Positions 32,883 through 45,169 of a stretch of DNA of 64,000 nucleotides are shown here, one piece after another. Origin of the DNA: Linanthus parryae (Eukaryota > Streptophyta > Magnoliopsida > Ericales > Polemoniaceae); contig JALGPY010000002.1 in the NCBI GenBank assembly GCA_023055425.1, forward strand, positions 116,076,088-116,140,087. Direction: 5' to 3'. Made by a program: the position numbers and the translations under genes. The stretch's first letter is position 1. Every line of letters begins with the position of its first letter. The notes beneath the pieces are model-generated. The model worked only from the letters and a program-made list of their open reading frames with translations, was not told where the DNA came from and did no database searches.

Positions 32883-33383
32883 TTAAATACCCCGTTTTGT
32901 GAATATGGGTATTTATGATATTACTATAACTATTGGGTGTTAATATAATATTATTATAAGTGTTGAGTACTAATTTGTATTTGGTTGGGAGTTTATTTTA
33001 TATAGTTATCAAAGGTTTGGTGCTTTTATGTATTTTCTTATAACTATTATAGTGTCTTTTATTTAACTGAAGGGGTGCTTGTTGTATTAAGCCAAAACCA
33101 GTGGGGGTTAAAGTGTCTTTTCCCTAAAGTTATCATCTTCTTCCTCCAACTCTTCCATGGACGGAAGAGTACTACTCCTACCCGAACACCACGATCACCA
33201 CTCCTAAACTCAATCAAATTTGTTGATTTTTTGTCCCAATTCAATCCCAATACGATTCAAACTCAACAAAGCTCTATAATTTAGCTTCAAGCAATCCAAT
33301 TTCGCCAATTTTTGGTCCCGATTCAAAATCAAAGTTTTCGAAGTGGGTCTCCTACCACTCGCCGGATTTCTCATCTCTCTAGT

Positions 33384-33393
33384 CTATTTAAAC
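33384..33393 (+). promoter_or_regulatory. TATA-like box in the 5' LTR
   Basis: CTATTTAAAC, followed after about 25 bp by CAGAGAGAATTCACACC, a plausible start region, and a CT-rich leader. The same motif is at 49619-49628 in the 3' LTR. Confidence 0.5.
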
Positions 33394-33754
33394 CCCTCAA
33401 ACCCAGAGAGAATTCACACCAACTCGAGATCAATCTCTCTCACCCATCTCTCTCTCTCCCGATCAGTTTTGCAAGCGGACCCGACCGGAGACGAGCCCGC
33501 TGCCCCTTCGCCGCCGTTCCGCCACCTTCCGCCACCGGTGACCTCGCCGCCGTCGTCCGTCCTATCCCCGACGCCACCGTCGACCTCCGCCACCCTTTCT
33601 CGTTGTCGTTTTTCTCCATCTGTTCGGGTATGAAAAACAAACCCGTTTGACTCTCTCTCTCTCTCTCTCTCCTCTGTTTTTGTTTTGTTCTTTCTAGTTT
33701 TTACTATCAATGAAAGTTAGGTCATTTTAATATTGTCTGGGAATAACCAACAAG

Positions 33755-33850
33755 TAGGGCTGTGGCCCAGAGGTTGAATGCTAACACTTAAGGCTTGGTG
33801 GGTAGTAAAAAGCTAGGTTCTAGGTTCGAATCTCACAAGAGATAGTTATT
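33755..33850 (+). repeat. tRNA-like (SINE-type) module inside the 5' LTR
   Basis: A-box-like TGGCCCAGAGG at 33763-33773 and B-box-like GGTTCGAATCTC at 33823-33834. The corresponding 3' LTR positions read TGGCCTAGTGG (49990-50000) and GGTTCTAATCTC (50049-50060). The arrangement is that of a tRNA-derived SINE head. Confidence 0.6.
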
Positions 33851-35122
33851 TTTATACAAGCTTAAAGTAATATTTTTGCACTCATCTTTACTCCAAAATA
33901 AAAGTGTAGAATAATGATGATAAAAGTATATTTTTCTTACTTATTTTTATATGTTTGTAACAAATTAGAATAAGTTATTCTCAAATAAATTTGTTATTTC
34001 TTTTAAATGAAAGTAAGTTAGTTTATAACTTATATTCTCTACTAAGGCTTGTTTGGATTGGGAGAAACTACTATTTGAATTAAAAGTGTTTTTGGGGTAA
34101 AATAATATGCTTCTCTACTCTAAATAATAAAAATGATAGTTTATCTAATCTTATAAGTTATATTTATATAATTATAGTTTGTTATGTTTTTACAAATAAT
34201 AAACGTTAGCTTTATAAAGCGTATTTAATTGTCAAAGGGGTTGTTCACCTTAGCAAAGGTTGGGGAAAGTTAGTAAGGGATTTATTTCATTTACCTATAG
34301 GAATTCGTGTGCAATTTGTTAATTAGGATATTATTAAATTTGTAGGCGACAATCTCATTTACGAAGGATACGTCGAGTATTACTAGGAAGTGATTTGCTT
34401 TGCTTGAGATAAAAGGTAATTAAACATGCCAGGCCTAGCGCCCATTCCGCCTTTTCATGTCGAATGTTTTTCCTTCCTATTTGTCTCAAAATAATTTTAT
34501 GTGAAACATGTGCTACCTGAATACTTGTTTCAAATTGTTGAAATGTTTCTCTGAAAATCTCACTGCAATCTATTAATCGACGATAACGTTAAGTGGAAGA
34601 GTTGTGTGGGGGATTGTTGTTGTATGGTTACTATTGGCATTGGGCGTATTGACTTCGGTATCTCGTCCAAATTATTTTATTTAATCCGGTTGCAAGTCCC
34701 CGGATAGCTCCTTTTACTTTCACTTTGTTTTAGAGAAACTACTACAAAGCGGTTTTCAAATTACTTCATAATCCGTTTACATGCTTGGGTGTTACTTACT
34801 CAGTATTTCCGCTGACTTTGGAAACTATGGTGTTTCTCTTTTGTTTTCTGCACCACAGTTCTATATGATGGAAGCATAGCTTAGCAGGGGACGCGAATCA
34901 TCACTTAGACGATTAGAGATATCACACTTAGTTCCTTAGAGGTTCTTTAAGTATCATTAAACTGTAGTTGGATTGTATGCCTGAGTTTGAGGCTCAAGGA
35001 TTGGAGTTTAATAAAGTTATGTCCGGATTCTCTGCTTTAAACCTCCTTGTATGCGGATTCAATCTCGGGTACGGAGCGACACCCCCGGGTTTTTGGCTTG
35101 GTCATTTTAGGGGTGTTACAGT

Positions 35123-35140
35123 TGGTATCTGAGCCTGGCA
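35123..35140 (+). promoter_or_regulatory. primer-binding site of the long-LTR element
   Basis: TGGTATCTGAGCCTGGCA, two bases after the LTR end; close to the usual initiator-Met tRNA complement TGGTATCAGAGC with one change. Confidence 0.75.
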
Positions 35141-38100
35141 ATCCAAAAAGAAAATTTCAAACCTGTAGGGGAATTTAAAATGAATATAGAAAAAAAAGAA
35201 CTTAAAATTTGATAAGCCGTTGGGAATTTGGGTAGTCTCGAATAGGTCTATTATGTGCTTGAACTTTAGGAAATAAACTCAGTAAGCGAGTATCCGCACC
35301 CACCCTCTCCTAGCTAAGAATTTTGGCCTACTAGACTAGCTATGTATTTGAGTTTGAGGCTTTTCATTGGAATTTGGGTTAAGTGTCTATTTTTTTGGTG
35401 ATCAGAGGTTTGGGATTGTTTTCCAAAGACTTGTGTGATCAAAAATTTGAATTCTGGGGAGTATGTACTTATTTCATAAGGGTAGTTATTGTAGTTTATG
35501 ATAAACACTATATGAAACAACAGACTTATGGAGTTATTTTCCTTAGTAGATGGCTAGAACTAAGAGAACCGCAAGGAAGCGTGTTATGTCAGTATTGTGA
35601 GGATATGTTTAATGCGTTGGAGTTTACTCAATATCAGAATCCCGCTTTCCAAGCTTATTGTATGGTGAAGGCTCTACCTATGGGGCCCATATTTAGGGAG
35701 ATTATCGCCAATATAGCAATATTATGTCTAGGTTCAATAGGTTGAACTATGAAGACTATTTCTATCAAATGAGTGGATGGTGAATGCCGACTTTATGTGT
35801 AAATTGTTGATGGAGGCTCATGGGAATAGTCAAAGCCACATGGTGACCATAATAGATTCTAGTGAAGATGAGGATATTGAGGAAAACCCTATTGAGGATG
35901 ATGCGTTCGAGGATGACCCTAGTGAAGACCTGGAGTCGGGGAAAATGTGAATAACTATGAGAAGTAGACATATTAGACTTCTTTGATTTCTTAGACTTTT
36001 AGTGCTTTTTGAAATTTGATTTTGGTAGCGTTTGAATCTGTATAGCAGATGATGTTTGGTGTAGTAGACATGTTTAAATGTTGAACTATTTTTCTTGAAA
36101 TTTTTCCTAGGTATAAGACATGTTCAGGAACATGCCATAAAATTTCAACCCCAAATACGTTATGGAAACTTAGATACGAATTCCGAAAGTTCGTTGTTCA
36201 AGTAGGAGAATTGCATAGTGACCATCTGTAGTATTTTTAATTTTACCTATCTTTAAGATATTGGATGGATCTCAAAACTTATGGTGGTGATTAGACACAT
36301 AGGGATATATCTAGGTGAAAGCCTATACCATTTGAGAAAGTAAAAGTGAGTTTAAGACTTGGTGAAGTTGAAGTTTCTGTTCTTGTGGCTTATAACAACA
36401 GCTATGCTATTCTATGCGTAACTTAATTTCTATAAATGATTTTGAGTTGATTCTTCTTGATTATGAAATTAGACTCAGAGAGGTTGTTTCACACTAAATT
36501 TCTTAAATTTTCTTATCCGTTTGATCACTTTTCTAATTTTCAAAGAAACATGAGAAATAAGATGTGTTCAGTCTATGTGAAAATTATACGTGTAATTGAT
36601 TGTATGATGATCAATGTGTTATATTTCGTGCATAATTGATATCAGATGCCATGTATTTATGTTTACTTGAACACCATGATACTTTATGAATGATACAATA
36701 GGCTATAGTGTAGGACATTAGACCACACAAACAACACTAGAAATAGTTGTTACAAAGAGGGTTAAAATTTCTTACCTATTCGAACCGACGAATGAGGATT
36801 CAACATAATTTTGGTAGTTAAGCAATTACCATTTAATCAAAGTTTGTATGAGTGGGAAAAGAGGATAAACGAGCTCGTATCGAAAAATTGTGAAGTACCT
36901 ATGCATTGGGTTGGTTACGAGTTTTAAAATAATGTATGAGGAACAAGATGTATTTATATTATGTTCAATACGAAAAGTGTTTGAGAGATGTTTGGCGACT
37001 TGATTTCAATTTGGTGGTTTTAGATACCCCTTAGCTAGTTTGTCGAAGTTTAGACTTTTGGGTGTTTTACGGAACCATATTGCGGTTGAGTTAGTTACCT
37101 TGGAAATTTCGGTATATTAAATTGTTATAGAGATTGTTTGAGAGTTTTAATGTGCTGGGAAATACTAAAATATTGACTTTTTATGTGGAGCTCTATTGAT
37201 CGCTAAAATACATGACGAGTATAATTTTCTTTCATTGATGACAATTTGTCACAACATCTCATTAGAGTCTTGTTTTCTGGGGTATAATTTTGAGAATTTT
37301 ACCATTTATGATTAACTCAGATTTGGGCTTCAGAGTTTCATTGTTGAACAATTTTTCGGATCTTAATACATTACTTGAGAGTCTGATCTCCAGCATTGTG
37401 CTGTCTCTTATAAATCTCGCTGAGTTTTGGGAATTCTTGGGTAAAATGTTAGATGGAAGTTGCTAAGTGTGTAATTTTTTGGGAGTCATCCTTAGAATAC
37501 CCTTATGGTAGATTAATATTTATGTTTGATGTCTAACAAGAGTATCTTTTAACTCTGGTTGATATGGCTGTCAACCTAGTGAATCCAACAGCGGAAAATT
37601 TTCAGCTAAGCCACCCGACAAGAACACCTTTCTTGGAGGGTATGTCAAATTGGGAATTTATCGGAGAAGTCTTGGATAAGTGTGAGCATCGGGTTTTCAC
37701 TTTTTTTGGAAGATGGGTATACAAAAACGTCCTGGTTCAGATTTATTACATTGTGGAGTCGTTACGTGATGAGAATTCTTAGGTTTTCAATTACGAGATA
37801 GTATAATGATTTAGCTGATGAGGGATGCTGGTACCTTCCAAAGTAAAAATATTTACATCAAGGCCAATGGATGATAAATTCGCACTTCATAAAGTGTGTA
37901 TTGTTGTTAGCTCACAAGACTTGGGAGGAACCTATGGAGGACCCATGAGAAATGATAGACTAAAGAGTTCGCATGGACTATAGAGGTTTCCCACCCACCC
38001 TCGCCTAGAAAGCGTTTTGAGAACCATGTCTTTGGAATTCTCCAAATATTCAAATTTATTTTAGAGCCAACTTTAAAGTGGTTAGGAAAATGTAATCTTG

Positions 38101-38204
38101 GAATTCTAGTTGAAATGTCTATCAAAGAATATTGGAGTATCCCTTTTGGTTGGAGTATTTTTACCTAGTCTTGGTGAATCGCAGTGTTGTATTAGTGCAT
38201 GTGC
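35141..38204 (+). other. interior of the long-LTR element, left part, no readable pol
   Basis: Short frames only. The one suggestive segment is at 35550-35950. The rest is AT-rich with no domain motif. Confidence 0.6.
35550..35950 (+). pseudogene. short gag-position ORF remnant, basic start and acidic end
   Basis: From ATG 35550 a 16-codon frame reads MARTKRTARKRVMSVL and stops. In another frame, text from about 35785 reads FMCKLLMEAHGNSQSHM, then an acidic run (SSEDEDIEENPIEDDAFEDD) ending with a stop near 35950. The position just after the primer-binding site is that of gag, but no gag domain is recognisable. The first ten residues resemble the histone H3 N-terminus. Confidence 0.35.
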
Positions 38205-39602
38205 TGTTGGAATAGATGCCCTAGAGCCAATCTAATTTTAGTATGAATTGGCTAGAATAATCATTGTATTATTTATGGAGATATTTAATATAATGAAGTC
38301 CTTAGATTTACAAATCCTATTGTTTATCTTAAATATCTCTAGTCAAATATAATGATTAACAGGACGATCATCTATAGACTAGTATGGGGTTGGATTGATA
38401 TGGAGATATCACGATCCAACACATGGGTATGTATTAGGAGTAATGACATACCGGATTGACCCAAATCCGAGAAGGCTACATACAAGTTATGTAAAGTCAC
38501 AAGCGCTTCTCGCGGTGATAGGATATTATCATCCTTAGACTTAAAGTCACTAGATCCTCTAGTTGTGGAATATTGTGCTTTGACAACGTCAAACGCTACT
38601 CCGTAACTGGGTAGTTATAAAAGCGCATGTTGGGCACAATAGGAAGCAAGCTTAGATATGGTGAGTGATGTAGATAGGATTTGTCCCTCCCACATAATGG
38701 GAGCAAATATCCGAGGCCACTCGAGGGATGGCGCCTATGGAATGTCTGGCCAGACTCATATGGATCAATATGGGGATATTGATGTCATATGCATGGATAA
38801 GGCTGTTCCCAAGATCGAGAAACATGGATTGGATATACGAGTGTGACTTGTATGTCTCGTGTCCAATCCGGATAATGAGACAAAGGGATGCGATAATAAG
38901 ATCACAAGGTATTGTCAAGATGACTATTTCTATTTATTGGGTGGCATGGATGTGTTGCTAGACACCGCTCCATGTTTGTAAATAGTTACTACCAATTAAG
39001 TAGAAACCTATGGGGTCACACACCATATGGATATAATTGGACAAGAGACTTAATTAATATAAAATGATCATATTGCAACAAGTTGCTAACTTAGTACGAC
39101 TAGTTAGCAAATAATACTAATCCATATATGGATATGATTAGTAATGGGGCCTTTATGAAAACAACTAGGAGTAGTTGGACTGTATAAAGGAACTCCTTCC
39201 TTCCCTCTCAATACATATTATTCATAACACATATTGAGAGGAGAGAGAAGACTTGAGATCAAGCAAGGCAAGAGGCGTCCGCCCCTTACCCGCCGCCCCA
39301 AACCCGTCGGCCACACAAGGAGGCCGAGCCCCTCCTTGTGATTTTGTTGCATGATTCCGTTGTCTCCTTCCTCCATTCTTGCTAGCACAAAGAAGGTTGG
39401 GAGGTCCAATTCTCTATCCTAGGTGTGGATCAACCGTAGAGAACGTGACATTATTCGCGTTTGAAGTCGTCAAAGGAGAACCCAATGGTAAACACATATT
39501 AATCCTTTACAATCGTTATGTGTTCTTGACTTGTGATCCTTGGAGGGGTTTGAACGGAATATTTATCTTCTTCCACAGTGATTCCATGTTCAAAACCCTT
39601 CA
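38205..39602 (+). repeat. 5' LTR of the copia element, 1398 bp
   Basis: TGTTGGAATAGATGCCC to AAACCCTTCA. About 97 % similar by eye to 45170-46574 with a few small indels. Confidence 0.92.
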
Positions 39603-39603
39603 G

Positions 39604-39616
39604 TGGTATAAGATCC
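39604..39616 (+). promoter_or_regulatory. primer-binding site of the copia element
   Basis: TGGTATAAGATCC, one base after the LTR; a degraded version of the initiator-Met complement TGGTATCAGAGC. Confidence 0.6.
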
Positions 39617-41205
39617 ACATGCCGTAGAGCATAACGTGGTTTACGTGTTACGATTTTGTTGTTTTAACACTTTAAATTCTTGTTTATCGCGTAAAACGAC
39701 AAATTAAGCATAGTAGATGCAAAATTGAATGGAGATTCAATATAACAAGATTGTTCATTAGATTCAACAAATTAGTGAATTTTTGGTTTGAAGATTCGGG
39801 TTTGGGTACATGTTTGAAAAAAGGGTTTTTCAACATGGAAACAACTTGGATTGGGCAACAAGGAAACAACTCCTAGAAGGGTTCGGCCCCATAAGGGGAC
39901 CGCCCCTGTGCCTTGCCGCCCAAGTCACGCACGGCCTAAGGGCCGGCCGGGCCTAGGCGCGAACGGGGGGACCGGCGGCTTGGGCTAGGCCAGGCCCTAG
40001 GGCCGTGTGTGATCCAATAGGGCTTTGGGAAGTTATTTTTAGATTGTTTTTGACCCTACTTCTTCCAAAACAATTAAAATTTAAGAAGCGCGTTAAAATT
40101 GGTTTTAACTGTTTATGTGATATTCACATGGTGGTTGGATATGGCCCTAGGTTGTGGTTTGTGTGTGAATGTTTATTTTGTGGTTTGTTTTACGGCCTGC
40201 GAGCTGATCAATTAATGTAATAGTTAATTAAGGTTTACGGCCTGGGAGTCGTTTATTTCTCAACTTGTGATATTTATTTTATTTAGTATAGGTGTAGCAA
40301 GATAAAATAGATTGTTAGCCAAGATTGAAGAAAAGAAGCCCAAAGACATTGGAGCCATGGAGATGGAGCATGGAGCATTCCACAAAATTATGAAGGATGG
40401 ACCAAAAGATGGAGGCGCATGGCGATGTGATCTATTTTAGGGTTCATAGATATTCTCATTGGCTTGGGAATATCTTAGTCTAGAAAAACCATTTCCACAT
40501 CACATTTATTTTGTTGTGGTTGTTTATTTTATTGTCTTATGATTTTGTGATTGATGTATGGTTGATGCATGCGATTAGGATAATAAGAAAATTAGACAAC
40601 CCGGATCTATGATTTGGAGTTTTGCCCAAAACTCAAACATATAGATCATGTTGATAAAGATCAACAATACAAATTAAAATTGAAAGGCAAATCCCTCATT
40701 CAAAATATTGTGTTTATGCCTTCTCGTTATTTAAACACTCATCATGATCACTATATCCCATGATTGTGCGTGTCAAAGCATGGCAACATGGTTTTTCGTG
40801 ATTAGATGCGATGGCACGTAACAATGTGCAATTGTTTAAATAAGAGGTTGGGCACAACTAGGTAGATTTAATAAGATTAAAAGAACCTAAAGGCATACAA
40901 TTGGGATTATCCATGGGGATGGATAAATAATGGTTATTTTCCCAATTGAACCAAGAGTTACATATGATGTAATTGGAATGGTTCCTACCTAAGTAACCAA
41001 TTCCGGGTGACTTGCCAAAGCAAGCTCAGAAAAGGCGAAATATGGATCTTGGCCCACTAGAAAATATAAGGATATTTTCCGCATTAATATGGAGGGTTGT
41101 TAATCCGAGAAAAATAGTGGGAGCTATATTTAATAATCTAGCCATTATTGAGTATAGTAAAATCATACTAAAATCTTGTATATTTCTCGTTTTTGTAGAA
41201 TTCCA
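39617..41205 (+). other. copia 5' leader, about 1.6 kb, non-coding
   Basis: No open frame with a motif. GC-rich stretch with GGCC/CCGG clusters at 39890-40010, otherwise AT-rich. Confidence 0.6.
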
Positions 41206-42075
41206 ATGACAAACAATTCATCGAATTCATCACACTCCCTACGAGCTGTTCTTGAGAAGGATAAGCTTTCTGGAACCAACTTTCTGGACTGGTACATAAA
41301 TTTAAGAATTGTTCTTACACAAGAAAAGAAACCGTACACACCAGAAGAAGCCGTTCCAGAGGGTCCAGAGAACAATACCCCTGCAGCCCTAAAGGCGTAT
41401 CAAAAACGTGTTGACGATGCTAATGATGCGGCCTGCCTTATGCTTTGCACCATGTCTCCTGAGCTTCAGAAGCAACATGAGAACATGAATGCAGTCGATA
41501 TGATCGAACACTTGAAGCAGCTCTTTCAAGAGCAACAAAGGGTTGAACGGTATGAAGTTTCTCGGGCATTGTTCAAGAGTCACTTGGCAGAAGGGAACCC
41601 AGTAGGACCGCATGTGTTGCGGATGATCGGGTATCTTGAGAATCTCGATCGCCTAGGGTCCCCGATTGGTCAAGAGTTGGCCACAGATCTCATTCTGCAA
41701 TCGTTGCCGGATAGTTATGGACAGTTCATCATGAACTATAACATGAATGAGATCGCCAAGCCTCTGCCAGAGCTACTCAATATGTTGAGGATAACTGAAA
41801 AATCCATCAACAAGGGAAAGGGCAAGGCCATGATTATGGTGCAGAAAGGAAAGGGTAAAAGGTTTGCCTCTACTTCCAAGGGTAAAGACAAGGCAGTTGC
41901 TAAACCTAAGGACACTGCTCTTAAACCTGCTGGTGGCATGGCCAAAGGCGTGATCAAGGGTGAGTGTCACTACTGCAGTCAGCCTGGACACTGGAAAAGG
42001 AATTGCCCAAAGTATCTGGAGGATAAAAGGCTTGGGATAGTGATCCCACAACCACCATGTATTTTTGTTATAGAT
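41206..42075 (+). pseudogene. copia gag with zinc knuckle
   Basis: Starts MTNNSSNSSHSLRAVLEKDK. Contains LSGTNFLDWYINLRIVL (UBN2-type gag start), MIEHLKQLFQEQQRVERYEV, LILQSLPDSYGQFIMNYNMN, a Lys/Gly-rich linker and a CCHC knuckle CHYCSQPGHWKRNC. This part is intact and in frame with the protease. Confidence 0.9.
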
Positions 42076-42444
42076 GTTAATTTAACTACTTCTTCATCAT
42101 GGGTATTGGATACTGGATGTGGATCTCATATTTGTCGAAATATGCAGGATCTAAGTAGAAGTAGAATATTAGCAAAAGGAGAGGTGGACTTCTGCGTTGG
42201 GAATGGAGGAAGAGTTGCTGCATTGGCTATAGGCGTGTATAGGCTGTCTCTTCCTTCTGGATTAGTATTCGAATTAGATAATTGCTTTTATGTTCCTGCT
42301 ATGAGTAAGAACATTATTTCCGTATCTTGTTTGGACATGAAAGATTTCACTATTTCAATAAAGAACAATTTTGTTCCATTTATTTTGATAGTATTCACTA
42401 TTGTAGTGGGCAATTATTTAATGGAGTATATATACTTGATCTAA
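42076..42444 (+). pseudogene. copia protease region, frameshifted at its end
   Basis: SSWVLDTGCGSHICRNMQDL carries the active-site DTG followed by the Cys/His-containing extension usual in this copia group. VGNGGRVAALAIGVYRLSLP and NIISVSCLDMKDF follow. Around 42370-42395 one base is lost and the true reading moves to the next frame (42327-42662); this frame ends at 42444 with unrelated residues. Confidence 0.85.
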
Positions 42445-43457
42445 GCTATCCAATCTATAACATAAATACTAAGAGGATTAAAACGAATGATTTAAATCCT
42501 GCTTATCTATGGCATTGTCGTCTAGGCCATATAAATGAGAAACGTGTATCTAGACTCCATAAGGATGGATTTCTAGACTCATTTGATTTTGAATCATATG
42601 AGACATGTGAGGCTTGTTTGTTAGGAAAGATGATAAAGTCCTCTTTCAACAAGAAAGGTTAAAGGACTAGTGATCAATTAGCACTCATACCTACTGATGT
42701 TTGTGGGCCGTTTGCTACACCTGCCAGAGGTGGTTATGTCTACTTCATTACATTCACTGATGATTTCAGTAGATATGGATTTGTATACCTTATGAAGTCT
42801 AAATCCGAATCTTTTTAGAAGTTCAAGGAATTTAAGAATGAAGTAGAGAAGCAACTTGGTAAAAGTATCAAAACTCTACGATCAGATCGAGGAGGTGAGT
42901 ACTTGAGCCAAGAGTTTGATGATTATCTTAGAGAGTGTGGGATATTATCCCAACTCACTCCACCCGGAACGCCACAATGGAATGGGGTATCCGAGAGGAG
43001 GAATCGAACCTTGTTGGACATGGTGAGATCTATGATGTGTCAAACAGGTCTTCCGTTATCTTTTTGGGGCTATGCTTTAATGTGTGCAGGTTTCACCATT
43101 AACCGTGTTCCATCCAAATCAGTCATGAAGACACCACATGAGATGTGGAGTGGGAGCCGTCCCACATTGTCATTTATGAGGATATGGGGCTGCCATGTTT
43201 ATGTAAAATGTTTACAGCTAGACAAACTCGGGCCGAAATCGGATAAATGTAAGTTTGTGGGATACCCTAAGGAAACTAAGGGCTATTACTTCTACAATCC
43301 AACCGATAACAAAGTGTTTGTTGCTCGGACCGGCGTGTTTATAGAAAAAGAATTTGTCTCTAAAGAAGAAAGTGGGAGGACTGTAGAACATGAAGAAGTT
43401 CAAGAACCACAAATTACTGATTCGGTTATGGAACATGAACAGGAACCACAATAGGTT
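42445..43457 (+). pseudogene. copia integrase
   Basis: Zinc-binding N-domain LWHCRLGHINEKRVSRLH with CEACLLGK; core with FTDDFSRYGFVY, LRSDRGGEYLSQEFDDYL and GTPQWNGVSERRNRT, giving the D, D, E catalytic set as far as can be read. In-frame stops at 42660-42662, near 42817 and at 43452-43454. It inserts cDNA ends into chromosomal DNA. Confidence 0.88.
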
Positions 43458-44660
43458 GTGGATCAACCTGTTCAAGTAACACAAGAACTTCGTAGGTCGA
43501 GTAGAGTGCGCCAGGAGCCAGAGAGGTATGGACTTCTAGTGACAGAAACTGGTGACACTATGCTCATAGGAGATGAGCCTACTTCCTATGGAGAGGCCAT
43601 GCAAGGGCCAGACTCTCAGAAGTGGCTAAAATCCATGAGATCCAAGATGGAATCCACGTACGCAAACCAAATATGGACTTTGGTGGAACCACCCCAAGGG
43701 GTACGCCCCATAGGGTGCAAATAGGTCTTCAAGAAGAAGACCGACATGGATGGTAATGTAGTTACCTATAAGGGCCGATTGGTGGCTACAGGATTCAGAC
43801 AGATTCATGGTATAGACTATGATGAAACTTTTTCCCCAGTCTCTATGACCAAATCCATCCGAATCCTACTTGCAATTGCGGCTTACTATGACTATGAGAT
43901 TTGGCAGATGGATGTCAAAACAACATTCCTTTATGGGAATCTTCTCGAGGATGTGTACATGACACAACCAGAAGGTTTTGTAGATCCAGAGCATGCAAAT
44001 AAAGTCTGTATGCTTCAACGATCCATTTATGGATTGAAGCAAGCTTCTAGGAGTTGGAATCGACGTTTTGGTGAATCCGTCAAAGAGTTTGAATTCGTCA
44101 AGAACGAAGATGAGTCTTGTGTTTACAAGAAGGTTAGTGGGAGCTCCATATCGTTCCTGGTCTTGTATGTGGATGACATACTACTCATTGGAAACGACAT
44201 TCCTATGTTGCAATCAGTTAAGGATTGGCTAGGAAAGTGTTTCTCAATTAAAGATTTAGGGGAAGCGACCTATATACTCGGTATACAGATCTATAGGGAT
44301 AGATCTAAGTGGTTGCCAGGCCTAAGTCAAAGTACATATATAGACAAGGTGTTGAAACGGTTCAACATGCAAGATTCCAAGAAGGGATTATTGCCCATGT
44401 CCCATGGAATTACTCTTTCGAAGAGTGATTGTCCATCCAATAAGATTGAGATGGACCGCATGAGTAAGATCCCCTATGCCTCGGCCATAGGATCTATCAT
44501 GTACGCCATGTTATGTACTATACCGGATGTATCATACGCGTTGAGTATGGGGAGCAGATATCAGTCTAATCCGGGTGAGAGTCACTGGATAGTATTCAAG
44601 AACATCCTCAAGTACTTAAGAAGAACTAAGGATGCATTCTTGATATTTGGAGGTGAGTAA
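43458..44660 (+). pseudogene. copia reverse transcriptase
   Basis: LRRSSRVRQEPERY linker, WLKSMRSKMESTYANQIWTL, VTYKGRLVATGFRQIHGIDY, WQMDVKTTFLYG, LYVDDILLIGND (YVDD catalytic motif) and GEATYILGIQIYRDRS. Stops at 43722-43724 (TAG where Trp of CKWVFK is expected) and 44658-44660. Confidence 0.9.
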
Positions 44661-45155
44661 GAGTTGCGCGTAACCGGTTACACAGATGCAAGCTTCCAAA
44701 CCGACAGAGATGATTTCAGATCGCAGTCGGGATTTGTGTATTGCCTGAATGGAGGAGCTGTGAGCTGGAAGAGTTCCAAGCAAGAGACGGTTGCTGATTC
44801 TACAATAAAGGCTGAGTATATTGCTGCAAGTGGTGCAGCAAAGGAAGCTGTTTGGATTCGAAAGTTTGTTTCTAAGCCTGGTGTAGTTCCTAACATTGAG
44901 GATGCCACTGTGTTGTATTGTGACAACACATGCGCGATCGCTCAATCTAAGGAACCCAGATCACACCAGAAATTCAAACACGTACTCCGGAAGTTCCATC
45001 TTATTCGATAGATTATCGATAGAGGAGATGTGAAGATATGCAAGATTCCTACAGATGATAATCTGGCAGATCCATTTACAAAGCCGCTTGTTCAGCGCAA
45101 GCACGAAGAGCACACTAGGGTGATTGGCATACGCGATGCAACAAATTGTCTCTAG
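44661..45155 (+). pseudogene. copia RNase H
   Basis: GYTDASFQTDRDDFRSQSGF (first Asp), VADSTIKAEYIAASGAAKEA (Glu) and VLYCDNTCAIAQSKEP (second Asp); a stop at 45009-45011, then DRGDVKICKIPTDDNLADPF and the final stop. The remaining part reads in frame. Confidence 0.88.
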
Positions 45156-45157
45156 TG

Positions 45158-45169
45158 CAAGTGGGAGAC
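45158..45169 (+). promoter_or_regulatory. polypurine tract of the copia element
   Basis: CAAGTGGGAGAC directly before the 3' LTR start TGTTGG. Confidence 0.8.

Larger units (their letters stand above)
32883..35120 (+). repeat. 5' LTR of the long-LTR element, 2238 bp
   Basis: Starts TTAAATACCCCGTTTTGTG (the 3' copy starts TGAAATACTCCG) and ends GGGGTGTTACA. It contains a TATA-like box (33384), a GC-rich TCTC/CCG segment (33420-33650) and a tRNA-like module (33763-33834). Confidence 0.85.

Noticed and set aside
33312..33710. Pro/Ser/Ala-rich open frames in a GC-rich patch, as a first exon of a host gene
   Set aside because: The same patch occurs in the other LTR at 49578-49868, so it is LTR leader sequence.
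33763..33834. Functional tRNA gene from the A and B boxes
   Set aside because: Box spacing is acceptable, but no acceptor stem or anticodon arm can be folded by eye; SINE-type remnant preferred.
35383..35745. 120-codon open frame after the primer-binding site as gag
   Set aside because: No gag motif and a composition like non-coding AT-rich DNA; a different frame at 35550 looks more like the start of an ORF.
38652..38918. Open frames of 62-88 codons within the copia LTR
   Set aside because: Duplicated in the other LTR (45617-45883) and non-coding; chance frames.
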